From NCBI RefSeq assembly GCF_964340395.1, contig NC_135566.1, forward strand, positions 4,570,001 to 4,634,000: a DNA stretch of 64,000 bases, given 5' to 3'. Origin of the DNA: Glandiceps talaboti (lineage: Eukaryota > Hemichordata > Enteropneusta > Spengelidae). Positions 1 to 14,696 of this stretch are shown here, piece after piece (positions within the stretch are counted from its first letter, which is position 1; each line of letters begins with the position of its first letter). Under the pieces are notes generated by a model. It ran no database searches. It saw nothing but the letters and a program-made list of their open reading frames with translations, and was not told where the DNA came from. Position numbers and translations under genes: made by a program.

Positions 1-423
1 TTCTGCCAGCCATCAATTTCTGAACTGTTGTCATCGTGTCTATAGTATTTGTTTTCTTTTGCACTATACTTCAGACGGAAGAATTTCTCTTTTTTCTCCT
101 TTTCCGATAGTTGAAATACATGTTCCGGTCTTTCAACCTATAAAAAATTAAGTTGAAATTGTACTAATTATGTGATCAATCAATTACCGTCACTCACCAA
201 GGACTGCCTCGAGAAATATCGACGTTCATTAGTAGTCTGGTCGCCTTGCCAAGCTCACTGTATACATGTATATGAAGTTAAATACATTATGCAACAACTG
301 AAAGTGGATAAGTGGTTGAAGGACGGCCGCAAGTTTGCATATCTGAATAAAAACAATTATCTCGTCAAAGAAGACACCATGTCTACAGTTTGTACATTTC
401 CCAACTGAACACTTTGCTGTCAA

Positions 424-498
424 TGTGTGTTGTGTTGTGTTGTGTTGTGTTGTGTTGTGTTGTGTTGTGTTGTGTTGTGTTGTGTTGTGTTGTGTTGT
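424..498 (+). repeat. (TGTGT)n pentanucleotide array
   Basis: About 15 near-perfect units; followed by a (GT)n run at 588-660. Confidence 0.97.
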
Positions 499-581
499 AA
501 GAGCGAAGAGAAAGTCACATCAGGGTTAGAGCTGTTAAAGTATCAACTATAAATAATAGAATATATGAAGATTATATATAC

Positions 582-587
<6 letters not shown>

Positions 588-660
<73 letters not shown>
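588..660 (+). repeat. (GT)n array
   Basis: About 36 dinucleotide units. Confidence 0.97.
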
Positions 661-663
<3 letters not shown>

Positions 664-2539
664 GTATATGTCCTAGCTCATTTTGTATCAGTAGAAGTAA
701 AGTTATCTTTATATTAATAGAATCTCGTTTTGTATCCCTAACAAAATGAAGGACGCAAGAGTAAAATTATTTTACGTCAACAACTTTGTTGATAGTTTAA
801 TTGTTATTTAGATCACTTCGAAAGTTGGGTCCGTTGTCCTAGTAGGTGCAACACAAATTTCCGTTATCTGTGTTGCTGTTAGTGACAGTGTGTTTCCTTT
901 TCTAGTTACGTGTGTACTCTCATAGGAAAAATGATTAGAGAAATATCAATTTGTCACGTGCAATTCTTATAAAACACAATATTAAATGTAGTTTACAGGA
1001 ATCGATTAAATGCCAAAACAGATTTCAAAACCGAATTCTTGTTGACAGCTTTGTTTTACCCTCCATTTTTAGAAGCCTCGGTGGAGAATGTCTCTACGTC
1101 ACATATGAGTAGTTGACAGTGATGTATACGTTACATGTTTTCACTTTACACACGATCTTGAAGAAGAAATACGCAGTGCTTCCAACCATGAAGCGGTGAA
1201 GATAGCGAGTCGGTACATCTCAGTCTGAGCGGATGATGTTAAATCTTCCCCCTGGATATATCTAATGTGTAACACCTTCTCTCGTTAACCACTCACGACG
1301 CTTGACGTAGACCTCACGTTCATTGGCAATTCGTGTATGAATCATTGCTTACGCTAGGATGAGATAATTCTGGTCGAAAAAACAACTTTTCGCTGTCCTT
1401 GGAGATTTATAATATATGCTGAGTATAACGTGAAATTTGATCATAAGAACTGTGATGTTTCAAAATGATGTAAAGTGGTTTCTTGCATGAATCTACCAAC
1501 GAATCTACCGACCATGTCAGATAACCGAGAGCTTATAGATTGTTTATGTTACGTCAATTCTGACCCTTCACAACACGTCGTGTAGGCCCTACAGTCAACT
1601 TCTCTGAGCGCTGTTAGGATAATTTTATGAAATATTTCTCAAACTCTTAAGTTGTCAGATGGCGAACAATATAAAGGTCGTTTTGAAAAATAATCATATC
1701 AAAGTAAAACTCACAACATTAAATATTTAGAATCTAAGATCTGCACGTAAAGATTATACAAAATTGTTCCTCGAGGCTCTTTGAACAATTTCTTTTATTA
1801 TTCAGCGGAAAATCCTGAAGTGCCAAATTTATTTTACAGAATGGGAGGCGACCCTTGTAATTTGCTTAAGTAATTAAAACATTACCATGCACAAAACATG
1901 TCATGTTCCATGAATCTACGTGCTCCATTAGGCTTCTTAAAATCAGTATTCTATTAACCATGTAAACAAATCTGAACTCTGACCTTTTCTAATCGATCAG
2001 AATTTGTTCAAAAATTCCTTGCGGGCTCACACTATAATATTAATATGTTGAATAAGAAAGCTATCCGTAACGAAAATATTAAGCCGTGGAATGGAAATTC
2101 TAAGAAAATTCGACGCTGATCGATAGTTAACTATAGAGTTTATAGAAATGTAGTGCTGTGGTCGATGGACGCTTGACGGATGATCGCGAGACAGAGATAG
2201 CAGAAAGCCATTAGGACGTGATACGTCAGCGTATAGAAGTCAGTGATCAGTGCGTATCTCGACATCTTACAGGGCCGTATTATTGCTTTTTATGGAGACT
2301 GCAATTAAATTATTTAGGAAGGACAGATGATTTAAATGTTATGTTAAGATTATGTATACGAATCAAGTATTGTTAAATACTGCCACGAACTTGAACTACG
2401 TATACCTAATTCAAATATTCGTAGTTAAAGTTTCTCAAGTGTCCATTTCTCAGTTCTAGTATAAATGTTTATGTTTACATTGCAGTACTATAGGCAAGAA
2501 TATACACGATTTGTGTAATCTTTGTGGTATACAGTAGAA

Positions 2540-2800
2540 ACCAGTTTACCCGACACACAACGTCGTCGGACTCGACAAAAACCTTATAAAAAAGTTGCTA
2601 CATTTTAGCGTCTGTCTCAACAAAATATTTCCCAAAACATTGCGACATAATAAAGTCTGTCGACAAAGTTAAGGATCTGCAGTGGCTAATGATAGTTCAT
2701 GTATGATGTGAAGAAAACGTTGCAATGTTGGTAAAAAAAATATATCGTTGTTACAGTAGCAATATTGTCTAGTCAGACGATAAAATGATTTAAGATTTTG
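2540..2800 (+). repeat. CTACATTTTATCGTCTGG-family copy
   Basis: TTGCTACATTTTAGCGTCTG near 2595, and inverted parts GCAATGTTGGTA near 2722 and GTCAGACGATAAAATG near 2773. Same order as at 15.3 and 28.7 kb. Confidence 0.6.
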
Positions 2801-4210
2801 TGAAAGTTTTTTTTTTCAGGTTAACTGGCTTCTATTGTAATTTGGAACGCTGTACATATATGACACATCTCTGTATTCAAGCCAATGCACTCTCTTGGGT
2901 CATATTGTCTAATTCTACAAAAAAAACCCGTTAAGACATGAATTCTTCTATCCTTCTTTAATGGATAGAGCTTAATCACAGGACAAAAGCTAGCAATAAG
3001 AGAAGTAACATCTTTCACTAGACTCTATTGGAACCGTCCCAGGGGATATGACCCCGTAGATAGTACGTGTACTTGACTTGAACCGCCGACGTGAGCAAAT
3101 TCATGGGAAACATTTTGTTAAAATTTTGACTTGTGACCGAGGTTACGTGCAAAATAGAATATATGATAGAAAATGCTTGAACGAACAAATATATGCCTAA
3201 AAAGTAACAATGAATAAACTGAACTTATAAACGATTCTAGCTGTATCTGCAGCACTTTTCAAAAGCTGTTTTGTTAGATACAATTAATCGTAATATCGTA
3301 CACCCTTCACGGTGCCGTAAAAAGGTCTGTGGATATTACGACGATGGTAATCATGCTGCATTGGCGATGTACTCACCTGGATGTTCCACAAGTAGGCCAT
3401 ATGCACCCTTTGAATGTAATCCTTTATTAAATGATGAACTCTTGATATATTGAACAGTCTGTTACAACAAATACCATTATTTGTCCCTATATAATATAGA
3501 TTTCCAATGGAGTACACGTGGAAGCATTATAAACAGTTCCATTTGTTGTGTCTCCAAACGAGATCGAGGTGGAACTGAAGGGATTTACTATACAGACTGC
3601 AAGTCTAGCTAACAAGACTCCTTCGCCAAACTTACTAGGCCCTTTATCTTAGTGATAATTAGGTAAATAAAGAATATGTCTTAAGATCGTATGTTGAGAA
3701 ACGTTTACGTTTTCCTAACAGGATTTACTAAATCTAAAACCACCGTCACAACCTGTTGGTGTTTTGTTTCGATTGACAATGTTTTAAAAACAACGCCTCC
3801 ATTTGATTTTAGTTACGTAAAAGAAAGAAACGGGGGACGGTTAATTGCATGTAGAACATGTGATTTGAAGGGATTTAAATAGATTAGGCTCACCTGAGTT
3901 GAATTAAAAACACAAAATTAACTCCTCGTTAATCATGGCAGAGAGAAACAACACATAGCTTCTCCATGGATACCGTTTACAGTGTGTGTGGGTTGCATAA
4001 TAGTGAAACAGGAGACCATTAGTCGAGGACTTGTCATTCAAACTAGCAATTAAGTAACATGTAGACAAGAAAATCCTCCTACCTCATCTGTTTTAGCTTC
4101 TTGTTTCATCTTGCCATCGTCTTAAAGCTCTGTGGAGATTAAAAACCAAGACATTTAGTGTATGTTTCAAGTTGACCCAAATGTATATTTTAAAATTGAC
4201 TGTATATGTA

Positions 4211-4420
4211 TTAGCTTGTCGATTTCAACAAAGGCAGATTGTGAGATAGACAACAACTTGTCGATTTCAATAAAGCAGATTTTAAGAAAGTCCATTTTGA
4301 AATAGGCTGTATCCTGTCCACTGCAAGAATAACACATTTTGAAATAGACAAGATTTCAACAAAGACAGATTTTGAAATACACAATACCTTGTTGATTTCA
4401 TTCAACAGAGAAAGTTTCAA
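4211..4420 (+). repeat. Degenerate tandem repeat
   Basis: Imperfect units of about 40-50 bp built on CTTGTCGATTTCAACAAAG, CAGATTTTGAAATA and GACAA. The minus-strand 69-codon frame here comes from the repeat. Confidence 0.7.
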
Positions 4421-5970
4421 ACGATAAATGAGTACATGCCATTAAAGGGGACATGCCATTGATACAGAGTACAAACACTTAGACAACCATTGACATAGGT
4501 GCGCTTTACCGGTCACGTTTTTACCATGTAAATTCCTTCGGTCGATTCTCAGAAACCATAGTAAGGCAGACGTAATAACAAAGTAAATTAAATTCAATTG
4601 TCCTGTCCTCCTTGACCTGGCAGTAAGAGTTTATGAACACAAACATAAGCTTATTCTCTGTTATCTACGATCTGTCTTTGCAGCGATTGCAGTATACTAG
4701 TACTGTAATGACAACACGCATTTTACCTTGATTTCGATCAGCACACACCCGTTTACTTACGAAATCATGCACTCCCAAGACTGGAGTCGACGTAGGGAAG
4801 ACTTATAGTCTGTCTCTCACTCACAAAAATCTTTCGTCGTGACAAAACATCGATCTAGGCTGCCGCTTCAATCAAATTCAACAGCCGGTAATCTCGTTAA
4901 CCACATGGTGTTATAGGTGCAAATTGCGATGCAGTATGTTACCGATTATGACTGCAACATCTGCTGGTATCCTTACATCATTTGCAAATCAATCCCAACT
5001 GTTGGAGTCTATAAAATAGCAGAGCAAACAGCAACCATAACACTGGGATTAGAAAGGATAATGTAGTTTACCTGTCACGAAAACTTAGCAAATCTGTGTC
5101 GAACACTAAACACCGAGGAGCTCTCCACGTAGCAACAAAACCCAACGCAACCCGAACACAATTGTTCAGCTTTTAGTAAAGCCAACAATAGGTATCAATA
5201 GTGTCAAAACAGTGAACGAACAAAGCTGTCAGTGAATGCTCTTTACAGCAGTATATACCAAACAACACAGCAGTGTGTAAGCCGGCTTTCTCTTACTCAC
5301 TGACGTGAAACGTGCCTGAGGAAAATGAGAGACAGCCTGACTACGAAAAAAGGTCAACATCCTGTGAGTAAAATCGTCTGGTGCAACGATTAACACGATT
5401 TTCTTCTAAACAGTGGACTAGGTAGAAAACCACTGCTCACCTGCACTGGAATCCCTAAGGTAAAAAAATATTCAATACCCCGGCACAAACATGTACACGA
5501 TCCCTTCTATGTCTCCAAAGGTGATATCTCCTTTCAGGTATGCATCTCAAAATGTTACCATTTTCGACCTTCATATTGAGGTCAAAAGGTCACAACGTAA
5601 AGAGATGATTGGTAGATGATACAAATAAAGCAGAAAATTACTTTAAAATGGTGCAAGGCTGTTTGTAAATTTGCTACATGCCTTTTAAGACACATTTTTA
5701 GTGCTGTGGGCGACTTGTCAATATATTGAAATCACTGTTCATTAGAGGGACACAGTCTGTAATTTTAGAATGGTTGGGTTAGTTTTTACATCAAATTTTT
5801 TTTTCAAATGTCCTCACTGCAACATATAGAATTATGTGACAAATCTGACACACGTCTCACCTTGAACTGAGACTTTTAGAGTAAAATTAATTCGTTGACA
5901 TAAACTGTGTATAAATAATGAATTTCAATGACAGAGTATCGGTTTCCTCTGTGTGTGAAATGTTTGATAA

Positions 5971-6139
5971 TGGTATGTATGTATGTATGTATGTATGTAT
6001 GTATGTATGTATGTATGTATGTATGTATGTATGTATGTATGTATGTATGTATGTATGTATGCATGCATGCATGTATGTATGCATTATTTATGTATGTGCG
6101 TATGTATACGCGTGCGTGTGCGTCTGAGCACGGCTACCC

Positions 6140-6179
<40 letters not shown>

Positions 6180-6263
6180 GCCTGCCTGCCTGCCTGCCTG
6201 TCTGTCTGTCTGTCTGTCTGTCTGTATGTCTGTCCGTCCGTCTGTCTGTCAGTCAGTCAGTCA
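5971..6263 (+). repeat. Compound (ATGT)n-(ATGC)n-(TCTG)n/(CCTG)n array
   Basis: ATGT block to about 6060, ATGC, an interruption with ATTATTTATGTATGTGCGTA, then TCTG and CCTG blocks ending in CAGT. The Met-Tyr-Val-Cys and Leu-Ser-Val-Cys frames here are artefacts. Confidence 0.97.
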
Positions 6264-7477
6264 GTCACACATATTCATACACTTATTAAGTTAATATCTT
6301 CGCATACTGACTTTAACACTTTAAATAGCTTGTATTTATCTAACACGTTGGGTATTTAGGCTAATCCATTACTGCTTAAGTGATTCAATGCCTTCCAATA
6401 TTAGTCAAAACTATATGACATAATTCTAGTATAAATCAACACAACCTTCACCATTCAAATTGTATTTTATGCTGTATGTGTCAGTGGAAATACATCCTGT
6501 CAACATTGATAAGTTATGGGTACAAAATAATGTATTAATTTGTTTTGATTTATCTATTGCCATATTTTTCAAAGGAACTGTGTTAAGAGGAAAGGATATT
6601 GTAAACTGAATTTCATCCACACATGGACATTCCACTTAATCAGTTCATTCTGTGTTCAGAAATAGAGTGGACTCAGTAATTGACACTTGAGAAAAAAAAT
6701 CATCAAGAACACGGATAACGTTTCACTTCTTGAGCTATCTCGGTAAGATTGGCGATTTGTACTCAATTAGGTTAACTTTCAATTTACACATGTTCCTGCT
6801 CAACTTAGAATGTTATATGGTTATCCTATCCCTGATTTCGCATTCGCTATTTGTTAAATGACGTTACCCTATGTCAAGTATCCGAAAACGATGACAAATA
6901 ACTTATCAGCATACACATTGCAGATTTGGGATACAAACGCAAACTGCACAACATCATTGATTTTAAAACAAAATATAATTCAACATCAAGACTTTATTAA
7001 ATTTGTCCCTGGTATTGTCTATGATATCCGACTTTCTAGTAACAATTACCGACTCATTAGATATTCTTGTGTATAACATTTACATTCTAGTCGGCATTCT
7101 TGAGAGATTTGAAATTCCACGGTTCAGTTTGTTTAACTGCATCTGAGATAGAAGGCACCAGATAAGATAAAGAGACCTATTACATGACATACTAACAGGA
7201 AGAAAGTGTATCAGGTGGGAATAAGAAATTGAAAGTTAAAGTCACATTTATAGAGACAGAATACTAAACAAAATATCTTGGTTTCTATTTGTCCTGTCCT
7301 TGTTTGAAATGATAACAGAGGTGAAAATCTTAATACACTTTCAGTTATACATATACTTGTTTGATTATAACCACGGGCAGATAAAGTTTAATATTTGTAT
7401 TAAGAAGATATGTGACGACCAAAACATATTTTCTTCTGAAAATGTACTTATTGTCCAGGGATGTCGATTTATAATAG

Positions 7478-7815
7478 TTTTTATGTGGCGCTTTCCCACT
7501 ATGTACTCAAAGCGTTTTCCCATTATTACTCCCGGCACGGACCTATGGCGGCATAACGGTACTTTGTACTTCCTCAACTCTCTGGGGAGCATACAATCTA
7601 CTGCAACCTTTGTAAGCGGATATTATTAAAGCATTCACATTGGAATCTCTATCGTACCAGGTCCCCAGTAATACAGTTAGGTTAGGGGTTAGGTTACTTG
7701 GGCACAATTGTGGTTCAAATCTTGCTCAAGGAGTTTAACCATTCAGAAACAAACAGCAGCGGTGAGGCTTGAAACTCAATGCAGTTCAAAGTCGGCCATT
7801 TGCGATCTACCATTA
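7478..7815 (+). mobile_element. GCGCTTT-type dispersed repeat, copy 1 (SINE/MITE-like)
   Basis: TTTATGTGGCGCTTTCCCAC, GCATACAATCTA, GCATTCACATTG and CAGCAGCGGTGAGGCT line up in order with copy 2. It includes a short TTAGG-rich patch (7675-7697). The 109-codon frame at 7300-7629 runs into this repeat and is not a gene. Confidence 0.65.
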
Positions 7816-9725
7816 TGATACCAAGCATTGGATAATCCATTGTCAAATAATGTCTAAGATGTAATTTCATTAAAAAAAACCATGCTTACATATCTTGAGA
7901 ACTATAAATCAGTAATACCACGTTGCTCCTGACAACCTGCATTTCATTTACTTATTTAAGCTCAAGTAGTCGAACCAGAAACAATGCTTTTCAGAATTTT
8001 ACTTCTTATTTTTAACTTTGTGTTGTACTGGCTATGATTACCTAGTGACTAAATAGTATCAACACCACACAAATGTACAATTTGTTGTAAAACAAGTAAT
8101 CAGATGTAAATCTGATTCATGACAGTTTACAGATGGACAGGAAGCCTTAGTATACAGTTCCATTGGTGATCATTAAAGAGGGGATTTAGTGAACCAGCTA
8201 AAATGTGTCTAATAAATCTTTTATGCATTTTTCAGTAGACAAAAATCAACAAAAAACTTAACAATACACATACTGTAACGTTCAAAATGTCAAATACTTT
8301 GTTTGTGGTAGGGATATTGTGATGATGGAATACAAACTTGCATGAAGTATGTATACGATATCACATGTCTTTTATTAAGTTCAATATTCGACATAGTTAT
8401 GAATGTTCAGTTTATATTTAGGATTTCATGAAACATTTTCAAAAGCCGTGTAATAGACAATGATAGGTTCCTGTCCACATCCGATTACCATACTATTACC
8501 TTGCACATTTATGCATCATTTATAACGATCAGCTACTACTACTTTATCATAACCATCAAATGATAAATGACTGGAATTAAAATAAAGATTCTTGGCGCTC
8601 AACATTTTATGATTTACGTGAAAAAATTCCCATTTCTGCGAACAAATATGGATTGATATATTATATATATGGAATGCTAAAGAGTAATATATTTTCTTAA
8701 TGTAAAATGGTCATTAACGAAGCAGGTTTATCTCCGAAAGAAGATTAGATGGTCGTCATCATGTGATATCGGCATGATGTATGGATTACATCGGAGATGA
8801 TTTATCAATGAAAGATTGGATTAGTGGATCGTGACATTTATGACGTGATGTAAGGAGAAGCTATAGGTCCTTTGTGAGTCTCTGTACATAACTTTGAAAA
8901 TTGAATTACAGTCATATTTGATTTATGTGATAAGATTCAACGATATTCTAAAAAAGATTCCGCTTTCAGTTTTCCTCTTATGATGTTAAAGAGACACAAG
9001 TCGATTTTATACAGGTATATTTTTTGCTGCACATTCCAAATGCACACGCAGTATTCTACTGACGGAAGCCATCACTTGCAATTGACTGAACTCAAACCTA
9101 ACATATAACTTACATAAACGATTCGATGACCTTATTTTTTAATGCATGTCGAAGGAATCTCTACTATGCAATCAGCTATTCTAACAATGCCAGAAGACAA
9201 TTGTAATGCCATTGAAGGTATGCATAGATTTTAGTAATATTATACTAGGATAGTTTATTCAAGGTTTTATGTAAGTATTTCACTAGTTCTTGAATGAATA
9301 AACGTTTATAAACACAACTTGTACCACTTTAACAAAAATAAAAAAATCGACCAGTACAGCTACAAACCCCTTAATCTGAACATTTCATATTCGGAGTGTT
9401 ACTCCAACAAGTTGTGAGGATAATCGATCTCAAATACATGCATTTTCTGGTAAACCGGCCGATCCATCTTCCTTTCACTGGTTACATTCATCACCATGCT
9501 AAGCGCTCTCTTTTTGTAGATAAGTATGCAAATACGACAATAAGTATGATACATGATTTACTGTAACTGAGTGGTAAATAATTCATTTATAATGGCTCTT
9601 GTTGGACTGGATTTTACATTATGTATAATGTAAGAGATTGTCATTATTCAAAGCAGTAAAGACCGTGATATGCATATAATGAAGTTGTTATATTCTGCAA
9701 TATGTGTATTGCAGAGACGCTAATC

Positions 9726-9726
<1 letters not shown>

Positions 9727-9804
<78 letters not shown>
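9727..9804 (+). repeat. (GA)n array
   Basis: About 39 units, perfect. Confidence 0.98.
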
Positions 9805-9805
<1 letters not shown>

Positions 9806-11497
9806 AATGCAGTAATGTTATATATATAGTAGTTTTGTCGTAGCAGCGGATGAAATGTATAAAGTTCAGTAAGATTTATATCGTATATTTGTGTCGAGCT
9901 AACCTAGTTTTATCGAACCAGACTAGAGACGTATTTTAGGTGAAATGATTTTCAATGTTTTATGGTAACTGTCAAGTAATGTGTGAATGAAGTCTGTAAT
10001 AAATACAACCTATTTGTATGGGCTATATTACACGAAATGCCATTCAATTTCAAATCTGAATACACATACCACGACTGTTTCTGGACTGTCGAAATACCTT
10101 TGTAACTATTGAATGAATCCACCATTGACTACTTGAAAGTTGTTTTGCTATACTTTCCTATTCACAACTATTGACTAGCTTTTCAAAAGAAACGCGCCTA
10201 TTCAATACACAGTGTATCTAAACTTTCAGAAAAATTACATTCAGTAATTTTATACATAAGTTGACATACGGTATATTATCCCATGTCTAGAATAAACCAA
10301 TAGCAAGGAAAAGTATAAGAATAAGTCTGACTGTTTGTTGACTTACGTTCATTTCATTGGTTCTCCGTGTTTGAATTCACAATCAATAATACAAACACCA
10401 TCGATGCAATTATCGCGTGAATTCAATGCTGCGTTCAGGACTCCATATTGTCCATTAACACGGAAATAATGTAACGAGAATAAACTTTCTGTACAAAAAT
10501 GCACGCATGTGGATACGCAACTACAGTCGAATTAAATAAATGCCCCAAACCTAGCCCACTTACTCAATAATTAAAACAAATTGTCACTACAATACAGACA
10601 TCGGATCTAAGTCGTTCTAAGTCTTCGCGAAAAATATGTATTTATGCTATATTGCCATAAATAACATCCAAGTCAAAACCAAAATATTTGAGACCTCAAA
10701 AATAGTTTGAAATTATGATAAAATTACAATAAAACCCGACCCCCAAATATTGACATGAGCAGTGCAGTCATTCAAAGGCTGTTAGGACTGTGTAGTTGAT
10801 TATAATATTTCATTGGGTGATTTCAACCTATATTTACTTTTACGTGGTCAAATTGTACCAAGTATAATCGGAAATCGTATCATGAAATATTTGTCAATAA
10901 TTCTTTGACATTACTACAATGTAGAGCACATTTCGGCTGTACGTAGATTTGTCTTATAATTTCATTTAGAGGTGGGGTGGGGTTGGGGTTGGGATGGAGG
11001 GGTTGATACATTTGCGTTTTGTTTTTCTGCTCATCATGGACGGTTAAACCGAAGTATCCTAGGTATATGATTCTTAAATCAGCATTCAAAAAGTATGACA
11101 ATATCAAAGATAACATCCGCTCAATAAATTTACTATTGAAACTTGATATATACTGCATCAATCGAAACAGACATTGCAACAATGCAATGTCACGTTACAC
11201 TTTCTTTGATAATTTATCGGGTTACATCACCATGGAGAATAAAAAAAAGAAAATACCACCTGCCGGAATCCGAGACCTTGCTGACTCGTAATCCTATCTG
11301 AGAGTTCGTCGTGTTGATTGCACTCACTTTACAAATAACGTAGGGCCTCTTTGTTAGGTCTTAAAATGTAACTAGATACGATGCAACAGACGCCAATGTT
11401 AATACTCGGACATGAGATTAAGCTTGAATCAAAGCGTTTGTAAAGAAACTTCAAAACAGTATTTTTACCTTTCCTAAAGGAGGTTGCGCTATATGCT

Positions 11498-11680
<183 letters not shown>

Positions 11681-13821
11681 ACGATATAAAAAAACACCTT
11701 CTGTATGCAACATCAATTCTAATGAAACTTGCTATGCATCTTCCTTAGGACAATGATAAGAACCGGTAAGGTTTTGGTAAATATCATATGGACATTAATG
11801 ATTCATTTGCATAATTAACGATTTTCAGTAATACAGAAGGAGAAAAATATACACAGGCATTATTTTTGGTGTTTATATTAATCTTTACTGAATGATGGAT
11901 GGTAAAATTTGATTATTTACAACAAATATGCGTATTTCAAAAACTCTAGTCTATCCAACCTCCATTCAAATGTCTACCCATATAATCAGGTACAAGCTAT
12001 CTATCAAGACATTGTCCTTTGACACTGACCTTCAAGGTCAATTACCAGAATCAAGCCATTTCGTGCATATGTTGTCATTGTACACTGTTTATGGTATGTA
12101 AATATGGTCAATTCCTTTCATATTTTGTCCAAAGGTGACACAGAACAAAGGACATACATACGTATGCACCGTTTTCATACTTATATAACTACTGCTGCTG
12201 TTATTGATGTGACTGATACAGACATTAATTCAAGTATCTGTTACTCTGTTATCAGATATAACTGTTAGTATGTTTATATATGACCCCGTTCTTTACCTTC
12301 TGATTAAAAAATTAAAATAAATCAACATCACACGTTAGTCACACAGAAGTAATGAGATCCTATATGTTCTACAAAGATTAGTTATAAAAGGAAACTTGTT
12401 ATAGTGAGTATTTTGAACTTGAACTTGAATGGTTGGTTAACTACACACTATATTCTGCATTGTTATGAACATTTAAGCTCCTGTGATATAGGTTTTTTTC
12501 TAGTTACGAGTTCATTGTATGTACCGTATGCTGGTGTCAATAATTGAAACACGGATTGCAAAAGAAATCTGAATACCAACTGTGTATTTCTAATTAAATT
12601 GTCGCAATAATGATAATAACGTGCAAATAAGGTATCGGTGACAGTTTGCTCCTTCCGTTACCCTGACAACATTGCCACTTTCTATTGCTTTTTAAATCAT
12701 GGTACATCGAACGTAAATAATGGCACTTTGATGGTTCATTTATTAGTATCAAGTGTGGAAACATATCATGGCATGGCTAGTTAATGAAATTTGAGTGTAT
12801 GTACAACAAATATACAAACAAACTCATAAAGGAAGATTCTATGTTGTTTATATTTCAATTAGAAAGGCCAGTTTTATGACAACCCTCAAACCTGAAGAAG
12901 CTCCGTCGCTAACAATTTTGCAGCCAGCATATGTAGGATATATAGTTTGATACAAAAATACACATGCCAATAAACTAGTTGTTGAGAGAAAAACAGAAAC
13001 ATTCTGTGGGTAACATTTTACAAATGGCTGACAAGTGAACAGGGCGAAAACTAACGAGGAAGCCTGTAAAATAAACCACCCAGTATACCTTGTCATTTAT
13101 AGATTTGTAAAATTGACATTTAAATGCTTTTTCTTTCCAATTATCCGATTCTGAAAGAATAATTAATTCAAACATGTTTTGTAATCAAACCATAGAGCTA
13201 CATATGAAACTATTACACTATTCCCCAACGTTTATTTTAAGGCCTTGAGATGATCTATATGTGGTGTGATGATCTGTATATGGTGTCTAACGACAATTGC
13301 GAGACTTATTAAATCGACATAAAACACCTGGCATCACGCGTCAGCTTGTTCGAGAGAGCGGAAAAAGAATACTGCTGCTCGTGAGAAATGGTTTATATCT
13401 CTAATTTAATAACATGTAGGATTTACAGTACTTATTTAATGGTTACACACAAAACCACTTTCGTAAATCTGTTAGTGGCAATTTTATTGACGTAAAACAG
13501 TTACATCATCAAATTATGATGTAATCATGAATTGATGACGAAGCTATAAAGTCGTTTGGATCAAAATGTGTGCCAAAAACTATGTAACATGGGTACGAAT
13601 TGCCTAGGCCCATTGAAAGAAGAACTGTGTCTTGAAACAGATACAGCCAGTTTCATGTCACCGTTCACTGTTTAATACAACAACGCAGAAACCAATAATA
13701 ATCTTCAAATGCTACACTTTAACGTAACAAGATTGAAAAAATATAGTTTTTGCTACATTAAATCTAAATATCAAAATAATTGCAGACATCAAACAATGCA
13801 ATAAATCCCAAAACAGAGAGA

Positions 13822-14106
13822 ACACAGATTTTTAAGAAGATTTATGGATATAATGGTGTTAACATATGGACTGATCTAAGTGTTGATGTCAAATCCTGCA
13901 CCACTCTTCAGTCTTTTAAACATAAATGAAAATTTCATATTTTAGGAAATAGTTTTGTCTTGTTTTTCTTCTAGTCTTTGCCATTTTAAAGCCTTTTGTG
14001 TTCGTTTCATTTGTTTGTATTTTTACTTTTTACTTATTTTAATGTATATATTTTGTATATTTTTATCTCCAACACTCCATCGAGTTTAAATAAAGTCTAA
14101 TAAAAC
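13822..14106 (+). mobile_element. LINE 3' end remnant
   Basis: The frame 13822-13929 reads YGYNGVNIWTDLSVDVKSC and then SFKHK before a stop, like the non-LTR retrotransposon C-terminal pattern (G..F...W..LP..I......FK..L). An AT-rich tail with AATAAA follows near 14090. Only the last 35 codons remain. Confidence 0.45.
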
Positions 14107-14647
14107 ATTGGCACTAGACAAAATGTAACAAGAAATTGCATCTCAATGTGGACATCCAGTTTCTCTCAATATTGGATTATTCGTGGCTGCATCCAGCAGA
14201 GCCAGTGATCGATAGCTTGAAATGGGCTGTAGTAATTGTCTTTAAAGTCGAAATGTGGAGATTCCTTTCGGTAACTACTGAACTCTAATTAGTACATTTA
14301 CAGAAAGTGGCTTTTCGTGTTCATGTTCAATAAATTATCCAAGAAAGTACATCAAAGTAACGATTTGACTCCATATGAAGATATAGGGTCTGATGAAAGT
14401 AGATATTTAGGTCCTACAATTAATGACACAGGAAAGGGACTACAAATAGCAAAGTAATCCACTCCTCATCTTAGCTTGACAATTTTTACCCTTAACGAGA
14501 AATGTGTAGACATAGAATAGCGTGGTTGGCTTATCTTTGCAGATGACTCAACTTGATTATCTATAGTATTCATAAATTACAAAATGGTGGAAACAGATGA
14601 TGATTACCTCCGCCAACAAGGGTGGACGTGATCACATTTGTCATTCA

Positions 14648-14696
14648 AGTTTGTTTGTTTGTTTGTTTGTTTGTTTGTTTGTTTGTTTGTTTGTTT
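14648..14696 (+). repeat. (TTTG)n array
   Basis: About 12 units. Confidence 0.96.

Larger units (their letters stand above)
1..5970. other. No supported gene; unique AT-rich sequence
   Basis: Apart from the listed repeats I see no reading frame with recognisable protein. Several good splice-donor strings occur on the minus strand (near 3376, 4082, 4753, 5069) and are discussed as a weak candidate gene in the findings. Confidence 0.6.

Noticed and set aside
200-260. Minus-strand exon-like stretch ending CCTTG|GTGAGT near 207
   Set aside because: Good donor, but the candidate exon is only about 20 codons, is unrecognised and runs out of the window without a partner exon.
7675-7700. Telomere-like TTAGG/TTAGGGG run
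   Set aside because: Only three or four irregular units within a dispersed repeat; not a telomeric tract.
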